Below, one piece after another: positions 6,661 through 12,812 of a DNA stretch of 15,111 bases. Positions within the stretch are counted from its first letter, which is position 1; every line of letters starts with the position of its first letter. This stretch comes from Acidobacteriota bacterium (GTDB lineage Bacteria > Acidobacteriota > Thermoanaerobaculia > Multivoradales > SZUA-115). The stretch covers positions 1-15,111 of the forward strand of contig QIHU01000378.1 of the NCBI GenBank assembly GCA_003231035.1. Direction: 5' to 3'. Position numbers and translations under genes: made by a program. The notes beneath the pieces are model-generated. The model was not told the DNA's origin. It ran no database searches and saw nothing but the letters and a program-made list of their open reading frames with translations.

Positions 6661-8093
6661 ACGTCGAAACTCCGACCGCCCCCAAGTTCTACAACACTCT
6701 CGGCCGCTCGCTGGAGAGCTTCACCCCCTTGAGCGCCGGTAAGGTGGGGATCTACACCTGCGGCCCCACCGTCTACGGCGACCCGCATATCGGCAACCTG
6801 CGAGCTTTCGTCTTCGAAGACGTGCTGGTGCGGGCGATGCGCTATCTGGGCTACGCGGTGACCCAGGTGATGAACATCACCGATGTCGATGACAAGACGA
6901 TCCGTGAGGCGAAAGCGGCGGGGCTCGGTCTTGACGAATACACCCAGCCCTACATCGATTCTTTCCTCGCCGATCTCGACACCCTGCATGTAGCACGGGC
7001 CGACGAATACCCGAGGGCCACCCGTCACATCGCTGAGATGATCGCCATGATCGAGCAGTTGATCGAGCGCGGACACGCCTATCTGGTCGACGACGGGTCG
7101 GTATACTTTCGCATCGCCAGCGATGAAGACTATGGCCGACTCTCTGGCTTCCAGCTCGATGAAGCGCAGCAGGGCGAACGGGTAGCCAGCGACGAATACG
7201 AGAAGGAGGATGTGCGCGATTTCGTCCTCTGGAAGGCGGCCAAGCCGGGCGAGCCGACCTGGGATTCGCCTTGGGGAGCGGGTCGACCCGGTTGGCATAT
7301 CGAGTGCTCGGCGATGAGCATGAAGTACCTCGGGGAGAGCTTCGACATTCACTGCGGCGGGGTCGACAACATCTTCCCGCATCACGAAAACGAGATCGCC
7401 CAGAGTGAATCGGCCACCGGCAAGCCCTTCGCCCACACCTGGCTCCACGCCGAGCACTTGATTGTCGACGGCGAGAAGATGTCGAAGTCTCTCGGCAACC
7501 AGTACACCCTCAGCGAGCTGATCGAGCAAGGGATCTCGCCGCGTATCCTGCGCTATTTCTACCTCTCGGTGAACTACCGCCAGAAGCTGAATTACACGGC
7601 TTATGCGGTGGAAAGCGCCGCGGGAGCTCTACGCCGCGTCGATCAGATGCGTTTCCGTCTCGATCATACCCAGGAAGAGGGAGCTCCAAGCCCCAAGCTA
7701 GCCGCCGCTGCCAAGCAGCTGCGGGCGGAGTTTCGCGCTGGGCTGGCCGATGACCTCAACCTCTCGGAGTGTCTGGCCGCGTTGTTTGGATTCGTCAAAG
7801 TGGTCAATGTGGAAATCGAGCACCTTCGGCTGGGAGAGGGAGACCTGTGGAAGGTCCGGCAGGTACTCAGCGAAGTGGACACGGTGTTCGGAGTGCTCGA
7901 TCCCGAGGCATGGGAGCAGGAAACAGAGCCATCCAGCATCGCCGATGACGAAGTCGAGGAGCTGATTAGCCAACGCCGGGAAGCACGATCCAATCGCGAT
8001 TTCGCCGAGGCGGATCGGCTGCGAGGGGTTCTCGAAGGCCACGGCATCGTACTTGAGGATACCGCCCAGGCCACCCGCTGGAAACGCGGGTGA
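6657..8093 (+). CDS. cysS: cysteinyl-tRNA synthetase
   Basis: This class I synthetase charges tRNA-Cys with cysteine. The 478-residue length is normal (E. coli 461). It shows YTCGPTVYGDPHIGN with the HIGH-type motif at 43-47, and the KMSKS loop at 274-278. The zinc ligands Cys35, Cys217, His242 and Glu246 match the spacing of the E. coli enzyme. The start is ATG 6657, overlapping the lipoprotein stop; an in-frame upstream codon at 6627 would add ten residues inside that gene and is unlikely. The stop overlaps the GTG of the YraN gene. Its cognate tRNA-Cys(GCA) is encoded at 8767-8841. Confidence 0.97.
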   Translation: MNVETPTAPKFYNTLGRSLESFTPLSAGKVGIYTCGPTVYGDPHIGNLRAFVFEDVLVRAMRYLGYAVTQVMNITDVDDKTIREAKAAGLGLDEYTQPYIDSFLADLDTLHVARADEYPRATRHIAEMIAMIEQLIERGHAYLVDDGSVYFRIASDEDYGRLSGFQLDEAQQGERVASDEYEKEDVRDFVLWKAAKPGEPTWDSPWGAGRPGWHIECSAMSMKYLGESFDIHCGGVDNIFPHHENEIAQSESATGKPFAHTWLHAEHLIVDGEKMSKSLGNQYTLSELIEQGISPRILRYFYLSVNYRQKLNYTAYAVESAAGALRRVDQMRFRLDHTQEEGAPSPKLAAAAKQLRAEFRAGLADDLNLSECLAALFGFVKVVNVEIEHLRLGEGDLWKVRQVLSEVDTVFGVLDPEAWEQETEPSSIADDEVEELISQRREARSNRDFAEADRLRGVLEGHGIVLEDTAQATRWKRG

Positions 8094-8488
8094 GCCCCCC
8101 GTCGTGGTTCGACAAGGCGAGCCACACTCGCGCCCGCGGCTCTCTGGCGGAGGCACAAGCAGCTCGTTGGCTCGAAGGGCGCGGCTATCGAATCCTAGTT
8201 CGAAACCTGGTCAACAAGGCGGGTGAGATCGACTTGGTGGCACTGGACGGCGATACCCTCTGCTTCATTGAAGTCAAAGCCCGCTCCAGCGCACGCTTCG
8301 GCTCGGCCTCGGCGGCGGTCGATGGCCGCAAGCAGCGCCGCCTGACCCGAACCGCGGCGCTCTACCTGGCGACAACCGGCGCCAAGGTCGGCGAAGACCG
8401 CCCCTGCCGCTTCGATGTGCTGGCGATGGATGGCCAAGGAGAGGAGTGGCGGTTTTCTTTGCTGACCGACGCCTTTCAGGCCCATTGA
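8090..8488 (+). CDS. YraN/UPF0102 family nuclease-fold protein
   Basis: The 132-residue product has the endonuclease-like core of the family: an N-terminal GSLAEAQAARWLEGRGYRIL (17-36), then GEIDLVALDGDTLCFIEVKAR (45-65). The acidic and basic residues of a PD-(D/E)xK centre (Glu21, Asp48, Glu61, Lys63) are in place. Family members are small and widespread, and their role in DNA metabolism or recombination is poorly defined. The start is GTG 8090, inside the cysS stop (GTGA). No strong terminator follows; a 5-bp GAGGC/GCCTC hairpin (8490-8512) lacks a T-run. Confidence 0.88.
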   Translation: MSPPSWFDKASHTRARGSLAEAQAARWLEGRGYRILVRNLVNKAGEIDLVALDGDTLCFIEVKARSSARFGSASAAVDGRKQRRLTRTAALYLATTGAKVGEDRPCRFDVLAMDGQGEEWRFSLLTDAFQAH

Positions 8489-8519
8489 AGAGGCACCGAA
8501 AGTTGTCGCCTCCAGAGGG

Positions 8520-8548
8520 TTGACAGCTCTTCTGCCCGCCACTATCCT
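8520..8548 (+). promoter_or_regulatory. sigma-70 promoter of tRNA-Gly
   Basis: TTGACA at 8520-8525, a 17-nt spacer and TATCCT at 8543-8548, placing the start near 8555, just before the tRNA. The stretch after the -10 (AGCGCCCGCG) is a GC-rich discriminator, as in stringently controlled stable-RNA promoters. Confidence 0.8.
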
Positions 8549-8560
8549 TAGCGCCCGCGA

Positions 8561-8635
8561 GCGGGAATAGCTCAGTGGTAGAGCACAACCTTGCCAAGGT
8601 TGGGGTCGCGGGTTCGAATCCCGTTTCCCGCTCCA
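8561..8635 (+). tRNA. tRNA-Gly (anticodon GCC)
   Basis: The acceptor stem GCGGGAA pairs with TTCCCGC and the D-arm region GCTCAGTGGTAGAGC is typical. The anticodon stem CAACC/GGTTG encloses TTGCCAA, giving anticodon GCC. The T-arm is CGGGTTCGAATCCCG. Discriminator T (8632) and an encoded CCA (8633-8635) complete the 75-nt gene. Confidence 0.97.
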
Positions 8636-8702
8636 AATCTTGATTTGACTTTTGAAGAGCAGCCGCGAGGGTCCATCCCCGGTGGTCTCGTGCTAGCCTC
8701 GA

Positions 8703-8727
8703 GGGGCCGCTTTCGAGCGGCCCTTTT
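8703..8727 (+). terminator. intrinsic terminator between tRNA-Gly and tRNA-Cys
   Basis: GGGCCGCT (8704-8711) pairs perfectly with AGCGGCCC (8716-8723) around a TTCG tetraloop, followed by TTTT. It lies 68 nt after tRNA-Gly and 39 nt before tRNA-Cys. Confidence 0.75.
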
Positions 8728-8766
8728 CTGGATCTTCAAGGCTTTCGAGAACCTGCGGTGTCCGAA

Positions 8767-8841
8767 GGCGACGTAGCCAAGTGGTAAGGCAAGGGTCTGC
8801 AAAATCCTCATTCGTCGGTTCGATTCCGACCGTCGCCTCCA
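8767..8841 (+). tRNA. tRNA-Cys (anticodon GCA)
   Basis: The acceptor stem GGCGACG pairs with CGTCGCC. The anticodon loop CTGCAAA gives anticodon GCA, and the T-arm is TCGGTTCGATTCCGA. The discriminator is T (8838), the known tRNA-Cys identity base, and CCA is encoded (8839-8841). I see no clear promoter between the terminator at 8727 and the gene. Confidence 0.96.
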
Positions 8842-8909
8842 GTTCCGCTTTTCTAGAATCGCCCACCAGGGTGATAGAGAACCGCTTCTCCTTCCGCGTC
8901 CAAGAATAG

Positions 8910-8929
8910 AGCCGTACGCTCGTGCGGCT
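8910..8929 (+). promoter_or_regulatory. hairpin plus G-run in the VWFA gene leader
   Basis: AGCCGTAC (8910-8917) pairs with GTGCGGCT (8922-8929) around a 4-nt loop, with one U-G pair, and is followed by a run of seven G (8930-8936). The ribosome site AAGGAG (8940-8945) begins only a few bases later. The structure could modulate ribosome access; this is inference. Confidence 0.35.
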
Positions 8930-8950
8930 GGGGGGGACCAAGGAGCAAAA

Positions 8951-10525
8951 ATGAAAAACAAAGCTGCAAGGCAGACACAGACCATTCTCTTCGGTCTGTC
9001 TTTCGGATTGGCACTAGCCTGGGCGCCCGTTGGAGCCGCCCAGGAGTCGGAGCCCACAAGCATCTTCGGCGAGCGAATCGACGTTCGGGTCATCAACTTG
9101 GAAGTGGTGGTTACCGACAAGGAAGGGCAACGCGTCTCTGGCCTTGAGGCGGGAGACTTTGAGCTTCTCGTGGACGGCGAGCCCACACCGGTCGACTATT
9201 TTTCGGAGATCCGCGACGGGGAGGTGCTCGAAGAAAGCCCCGCATTGACCTCGAAGGCGGAGGAGGGACCAGGACCTCGCGCCGCGGTCGATCCTGGGCC
9301 AATAGCGACCTATTACCTGGTTTTCATTGACGACTTCTTCGCGATCGGAGCCCATCGCAACTTCGCATTGAAGAAGCTGCAAGCACAACTGGCGCTGCTC
9401 GGTCCCAAAGATCGGGTGGCGGTGGTCGCCTGGAATGGCAAGAAGCTGTCCGTCCTGAGCCGCTGGACCGGATCGCAGGCAGATCTCACCGCCGCGCTCC
9501 AGGTAGCCTCCCATCGCAATGCCCTGGGAGTCTTCCAGCGCGCTGAGAACCGGTTCAATCAGTACCAGCGCCAAGAGCAACTCACCGCGGTTCTCGAAGC
9601 GGCGGCTACCGCCCTGCGCGTCTTCGCGGATGCTCCTGGCCGGAAGGTCGGTCTACTCCTCGCGGGTGGTTGGACCTTTGGTCCGTCACGAGATCAGCGC
9701 AATCAACGGATCCGCTCGGGGCGCGAGATCTACGGCCCGCTGAGCGACACCGCGAACCTGCTCGGCTATACCCTGTACCCGGTGGACCTCCCCGGGCTGG
9801 GCTCCAGCACCCCTGGCGTGGACCAGGAGAGCCCCGCGCAGCTGCCCAGTCAAGGCGGTACGGTCAATGCCGTCTCCGAGGAACGCTGGGACGAGAGTTC
9901 ACTCGCCTTCTTGGCCCGTGAGACGGGCGGCAAGGCGATGCTAAACTCCAACCGCAAGTTCGCCCTGGCGCGCACCGTCTCCGACACCCGCGCCTACTAC
10001 TGGCTCGGTTTCCAGTCGCGGCGCCAAGGCGACGACTCCTCCCATCGAGTCAAGGTTCGACTGGTCCGCAAGGGGTTGCAAGCACGAGCCCGCCGAGGAT
10101 TCGTCGACCGCTCCAGACAGGCGGAGATCACCGGTAGGGTCGAGAGCCAGCTGATCCTCGAGGAAACCCCAGCCGCCGATCTTCCGGTGTGGGTGCAAAA
10201 AGTCACCCGCGCGCGGCGAGGGACGATGACGGTGGATCTGCGGTTGGGCATCCCGGTCGACCTCATCACCATCCTCCCGATCGGCGACGAGTTCGTCGCC
10301 GAAATAGAGCTGCGGGTGGGGGCCATGGACTCCAAGGGAACGATGTCCGATATCCCGTCCGTGCCCATTCGCCTCTCTTCCGCCCAGCGCCCCGGGGAGG
10401 GAAAGCTAGTGGCCTACGACACTTCCCTCACCCTGCGCCGCGAACCCCACGACTTGGTCCTTTCGATCTACGACCTGGCCACCGGTAATCTGGCTTCAAG
10501 CCGGGTTGCGGTGAAGCCGGAGTAG
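8951..10525 (+). CDS. secreted VWFA-related protein, acidobacterial type
   Basis: The 524-residue product has a signal peptide (1-30, cleavage after VGAA). An N-terminal domain (about 42-86) carries VRVINLEVVVTDKEGQRVSG and LEAGDFELLVDG, the hallmark of the 'VWFA-related Acidobacterial domain' family. A von Willebrand A-like domain (about 120-360) has YYLVFIDDFF as strand 1, a RKVGLLLAGGW strand and a late SLAFLARETGGKAMLNSN segment. Where a metal-binding MIDAS would read DxSxS, this protein has DDFFAIG, so metal-dependent adhesion through that site is doubtful. The C-terminal ~150 residues (after 385) form a separate beta-rich region. ATG 8951 is preceded by AAGGAG at 8940-8945. It has no co-oriented partner nearby. 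The function of the family is unknown; protein-protein contact in the envelope is the usual guess. Confidence 0.85.
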   Translation: MKNKAARQTQTILFGLSFGLALAWAPVGAAQESEPTSIFGERIDVRVINLEVVVTDKEGQRVSGLEAGDFELLVDGEPTPVDYFSEIRDGEVLEESPALTSKAEEGPGPRAAVDPGPIATYYLVFIDDFFAIGAHRNFALKKLQAQLALLGPKDRVAVVAWNGKKLSVLSRWTGSQADLTAALQVASHRNALGVFQRAENRFNQYQRQEQLTAVLEAAATALRVFADAPGRKVGLLLAGGWTFGPSRDQRNQRIRSGREIYGPLSDTANLLGYTLYPVDLPGLGSSTPGVDQESPAQLPSQGGTVNAVSEERWDESSLAFLARETGGKAMLNSNRKFALARTVSDTRAYYWLGFQSRRQGDDSSHRVKVRLVRKGLQARARRGFVDRSRQAEITGRVESQLILEETPAADLPVWVQKVTRARRGTMTVDLRLGIPVDLITILPIGDEFVAEIELRVGAMDSKGTMSDIPSVPIRLSSAQRPGEGKLVAYDTSLTLRREPHDLVLSIYDLATGNLASSRVAVKPE

Positions 10526-10764
10526 AGGCTCTGTGGGTTCCTAAGAGCTACCGCCGGCCCTACTTGTGGCTTGAGGCTCGCCCGAGCCGACTCAGGCTGG
10601 CATTTTTGTCAACTGTGTATAAGTAATGCAACGCTGGAGAAAGCCGTTGTATTGGCGCCTGTGGAGGCTAACCAAGCTTCGCATGCGCTATTGGTTGCGG
10701 CTTCAAGAAGCTCCTCTGGTTGGATCTCTGCGACTGCCTCCTTGGTGGTGTGTAGCCTGCCTTC

Positions 10765-11214
10765 TCAGGCAGTTTCTGCCGGAACCTCATTTAGGCGTAG
10801 CGTCGTCCAGTTCAGATTTCGCGTCAGATACATGATCAACGCCAAGATCAGCAACAAGCCGACAGAACCGAGGAGCAGCGCATATTCTTCGAGCTGAAGG
10901 AGCACGTAGAGGTAGCCGTAAATGGCGGCAAGGCAGCTACCCAGCACCTGGCTACTTGCCCCTGGCTCAAAGCCGATCTCCTGCTCTCCCCAAGACAAGA
11001 CGGTACGACCTTGCAGCCCGCTGACATCGGGGATTCCGACACTGATCGTTGCCAAGTCCCAGAGAATCGTAACGTTCTCGGCCTCCCACTGGGGAAGACT
11101 GAGTTTTCGGAACTGACCGTTGACCATGAGGTCGGCCTCATAAACCACGGTTTCGAAGATTCCCCGATACCGCACCTGAGCCTTCAGCGTGACCGATTCA
11201 AGGCGGACTGTGGC
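10765..11214 (-). pseudogene. creD: creD remnant with the middle of the gene missing
   Basis: CreD is an inner-membrane protein of about 450 residues linked to the CreBC/beta-lactam response. Here two of its segments are fused. The first, about residues 1-80 counted from a GTG at 11175, is part of the periplasmic region (VRYRGIFETVVYEADL, then ILWDLATISVGIPD and LSWGEQEIGFEPGA). It jumps near position 10936 into the last membrane part (YGYLYVLLQLEEYALLLGS, then LILALIMYLTRNLNW). The helices normally in between and the N-terminal anchor are gone. Similarity continues upstream of the GTG (ESVTLKAQ) in the same frame, so the annotated start is not real. No ribosome site is visible and no creBC genes are near. 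The stop codon lies inside a small hairpin (10757-10772). I regard it as a dead gene that keeps one open frame. Confidence 0.72.
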
Positions 11215-11276
11215 AAGCCAAAGGCGCCACGGGCGCGAACTAGAAGTCTTGAGAGCCAGCCCCCAGGTGGGATCTT

Positions 11277-11640
11277 CTACTGCCCGCAGACGAATTCGGC
11301 CATCCGATCGAGCTCCTCTTGCGCTGGCCCCAGTCCCATCTCGGAGCGGCGCGCATCGACATTGGCGGGGTCCTCCATCGGCATGAAATTGAGCGTGCCG
11401 TCTTCGTTGCAGTCCCAGTTGGGCTGGGTTCCGTAGCGCTGCTCGCGGTCATGATTCACCGCCACACGGTCCCAGAGGTAGGCATAGTCGGCCTTGCGCA
11501 CCTCGTCGTTGTCGAGGTACTTGCCCATTCGCTCCAAGGCCAGTACTTGCAGCTGGGCCTCGCGATCCGCGTGCTGCACCAGGAGCCAGGCATGACGGGC
11601 GACCTTGCTCTCGAACCGGTGGGTGTCGATCCAGTCATGC
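11277..11640 (-). pseudogene. DUF6624 gene remnant lacking its 5' end
   Basis: The frame encodes the C-terminal part of a DUF6624 protein: HAWLLVQHADRE, YAYLWDRVAVNHDREQRYGTQ, MPMEDPANVDARRSEMGL. Family members usually have a signal peptide and about 60-100 further residues before this point. The first usable start (GTG 11579) lies within the conserved HAWLLVQHAD block. Similarity runs upstream of it (THRFESKVARHAW) to an in-frame TAG at 11660-11658 with no ATG, GTG or TTG on the way. The gene has therefore lost its beginning. It ends 63 nt before the visible creD similarity on the same strand. Function of the family is unknown. Confidence 0.7.
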
Positions 11641-11762
11641 CCTGACCTTGTTACAGCCTAAGCAGTGGCGAAGACTGACCCCATCCAAGCCCAACTCGAT
11701 AACCCAACGGGATGCCCCATGGAGAATCCTCCCTCAAGGATCACCGGGAACCCCTCCAACGT

Positions 11763-11771
11763 TGCTAAGAT
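11763..11771 (+). promoter_or_regulatory. possible extended -10 of tRNA-Leu
   Basis: TGCTAAGAT has the TGn extension before a TAAGAT hexamer, ten bases upstream of the tRNA. No -35 match is visible. The leader would be only a few bases. Confidence 0.3.
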
Positions 11772-11781
11772 CCACCCCCGA

Positions 11782-11863
11782 GCCGGAGTGGCGAAATCGG
11801 TATACGCAGGGGACTTAAAATCCCCCGCCTTCGGGCTTACGGGTTCGAGTCCCGTCTCCGGCA
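11782..11863 (+). tRNA. tRNA-Leu (anticodon UAA)
   Basis: The acceptor stem GCCGGAG pairs with CTCCGGC. The anticodon stem GGGGA/TCCCC encloses CTTAAAA, giving anticodon TAA. A long class II variable arm (GCCTTCGGGC region) and the T-arm ACGGGTTCGAGTCCCGT follow. The discriminator is A (11863), as expected for leucine. CCA is not encoded, unlike the two other tRNAs in the window. It stands among gene remnants; I see no second copy of its 3' end in the window that would mark an integrated element. Confidence 0.96.
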
Positions 11864-11999
11864 CTGTCTTTGAAGAAGTGGGCGGGATCGCGGAGGTCAT
11901 GGCCCGCGCGACGCAGGCGGACCTAGCCGTAATAATGGGCGCATCATGGTGGCAACTACGGCAGAACCCGCTGCTCGTCGGCGCACGGAAGTCAACGGA

Positions 12000-12113
12000 A
12001 TGGACGACAATATGGCCCGCGTGCTTGCCGAGAAGAGCGGCGCGGAACGTCTGGCCATCGCGGCGGCGATGTTCCGGTCGGCCCGGCGAATGCTCGAGAG
12101 CCACTTGCGGTGA
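12000..12113 (+). CDS. short conserved-looking ORF, probably truncated
   Basis: Thirty-seven codons from ATG 12000, or 55 from ATG 11946. The core ARVLAEKSGAERLAIAAAMF followed by RSARRMLESHLR resembles the N-terminal part of small uncharacterised bacterial proteins of about 70-80 residues that read xRVLxxKTPAERLAIAxxMWRSAR. Those usually continue with EHPDW and RRLSHG blocks, which are absent here: the frame stops right after SHLR. Codon third positions are GC-rich from 12000 on, less so between 11946 and 12000, so I prefer the later start. No strong ribosome site is present. The family assignment is from memory and tentative; it could be a remnant. Confidence 0.4.
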   Translation: MDDNMARVLAEKSGAERLAIAAAMFRSARRMLESHLR

Positions 12114-12207
12114 AAGCAAGGTTCAAACGCCGCGAAAGATGCGGTGAATGGGGTCGTCTCCGGGCCAATCGGTAGAGAGAGGGTCCACTTTGAGGCACCG
12201 AAGGCCC

Positions 12208-12363
12208 ACCACCTCGAAGTACGCCAAGCTCGCCAGTTGTTCCACTGACACCGCGTTGCGCGATATCCGCGACCTGCTGCGGCGCGGCGTCCTCATGAAG
12301 AACTCTCGAGGGGGGCGCAGCACTAGCTACCAGCTCGCTGACTCCGATGAGGTAGCGGGGTGA
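12208..12363 (+). pseudogene. C-terminal winged-helix remnant of a Fic-family protein
   Basis: The frame encodes TSKYAKLASCSTDTALRDIR, then DLLRRGVLMKNSRGGRSTSYQL, the C-terminal wHTH segment that follows the Fic domain in many Fic/DOC proteins. There, CSxDTAxRDL and GGGRSTxY are recurrent. The Fic catalytic motif HPFxxGNG and the rest of the protein are missing. The frame is open back to 12148 but those residues (GSSPGQSVERGSTLRH) do not look like Fic. A stand-alone winged-helix peptide is possible, but no ribosome site is seen, so I call it debris. Confidence 0.55.
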
Positions 12364-12443
12364 AAACTCTCTGTAATGGAAGACGCGGCTGGACCCTACA
12401 GCCGTACCTATCCCAACTCAACCCGAATAGCGGAGCGAACTCC

Positions 12444-12527
12444 CTACAGCGCCGTAGCGCAGGAAACTGAGATCAACACTAGGGTGACCAGGATAGCGCT
12501 AGCCCAAGTGATCCATGCATGTTCCAC
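12444..12527 (-). CDS. 27-residue single-pass membrane peptide
   Basis: GTG 12527 is preceded by a perfect AAAGGAG (12540-12534) with a 6-nt spacer. The peptide starts MEHAWITWAS and continues with a hydrophobic helix (AILVTLVLISVS, residues 10-21) ending CATAL and TAG. It is one transmembrane helix with almost no flanking sequence, like the tiny accessory subunits of membrane complexes (CydX or KdpF class in size, not in sequence). The ribosome site lies inside the end of another minus-strand frame (stop at 12499), as in an overlapping gene pair. No family is recognised. The ribosome site is the main argument for it being real. Confidence 0.45.
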   Translation of the reverse strand: MEHAWITWASAILVTLVLISVSCATAL

Positions 12528-12720
12528 GTTGTTCTCCTTTGAGCCTCGGGCTGAGCATGGGCATCTCGTAGAGAGGGATACGAAGAGCACGGCGCGAGGT
12601 TTCGAACAGAAGTCCCTCCAAGTAGAAGAACACGGAATACTGGGCGATGGGGTAGTGGCTCTTGAGGTGAAGAAAGTTCTGCTTCCAGCTCTCTGGTTCC
12701 GCGCAGTCCCTAGTAACACC
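12499..12720 (-). pseudogene. unassigned coding-like frame, probably 5'-truncated
   Basis: The minus frame reads ESWKQNFLHLKSHYPIAQYS, VFFYLEGLLFETSRRALRIP and LYEMPMLSPRL before ending at a TAG at 12501-12499. Third codon positions are mostly G or C through this stretch, as in the real genes of the window. The residue pattern (alternating hydrophobic and aromatic segments) looks like protein. I find no good start: the frame stays open to 12822, but the upstream part overlaps the leader and ribosome site of the opposite gene at 12813. The last 13 codons overlap the 27-residue ORF. I do not recognise a family. Confidence 0.3.
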
Positions 12721-12812
12721 CCTTGTGGCTCTTCGTTGAGCGCGAACGACGAGCAACGGGAAATCAACTACCCGCTCTTGCCCGCGGAGAGCACATCGAA
12801 AAGAGGACTGTG

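Noticed and set aside
5347..7529. Two long minus-strand frames (436 and 331 codons) opposite def, the lipoprotein gene and cysS
   Set aside because: They are antisense shadows of well-supported genes and show no family motifs.
8572..9186. Minus-strand frame containing ETGFEPATPTLARL
   Set aside because: This is the familiar spurious translation of the antisense strand of a tRNA gene, here tRNA-Gly.
10572..10607. Hairpin GGCTC-GCCC-GAGCC followed by TTTTT as terminator of the VWFA gene
   Set aside because: The T-run lies 14 nt after the short stem, too far for an intrinsic terminator; only a bulged extension could improve it.
11782..11863. tRNA-Leu as att site of an integrated element
   Set aside because: I looked for a second copy of its 3' end in the window and found none, and no integrase is encoded; it remains a hypothesis only.
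11658..12147. Frames on both strands spanning tRNA-Leu, including ETGLEPVSPKAGDFKSPAY
   Set aside because: Antisense or sense read-through of tRNA-Leu; a structured tRNA with all arms intact explains the sequence.
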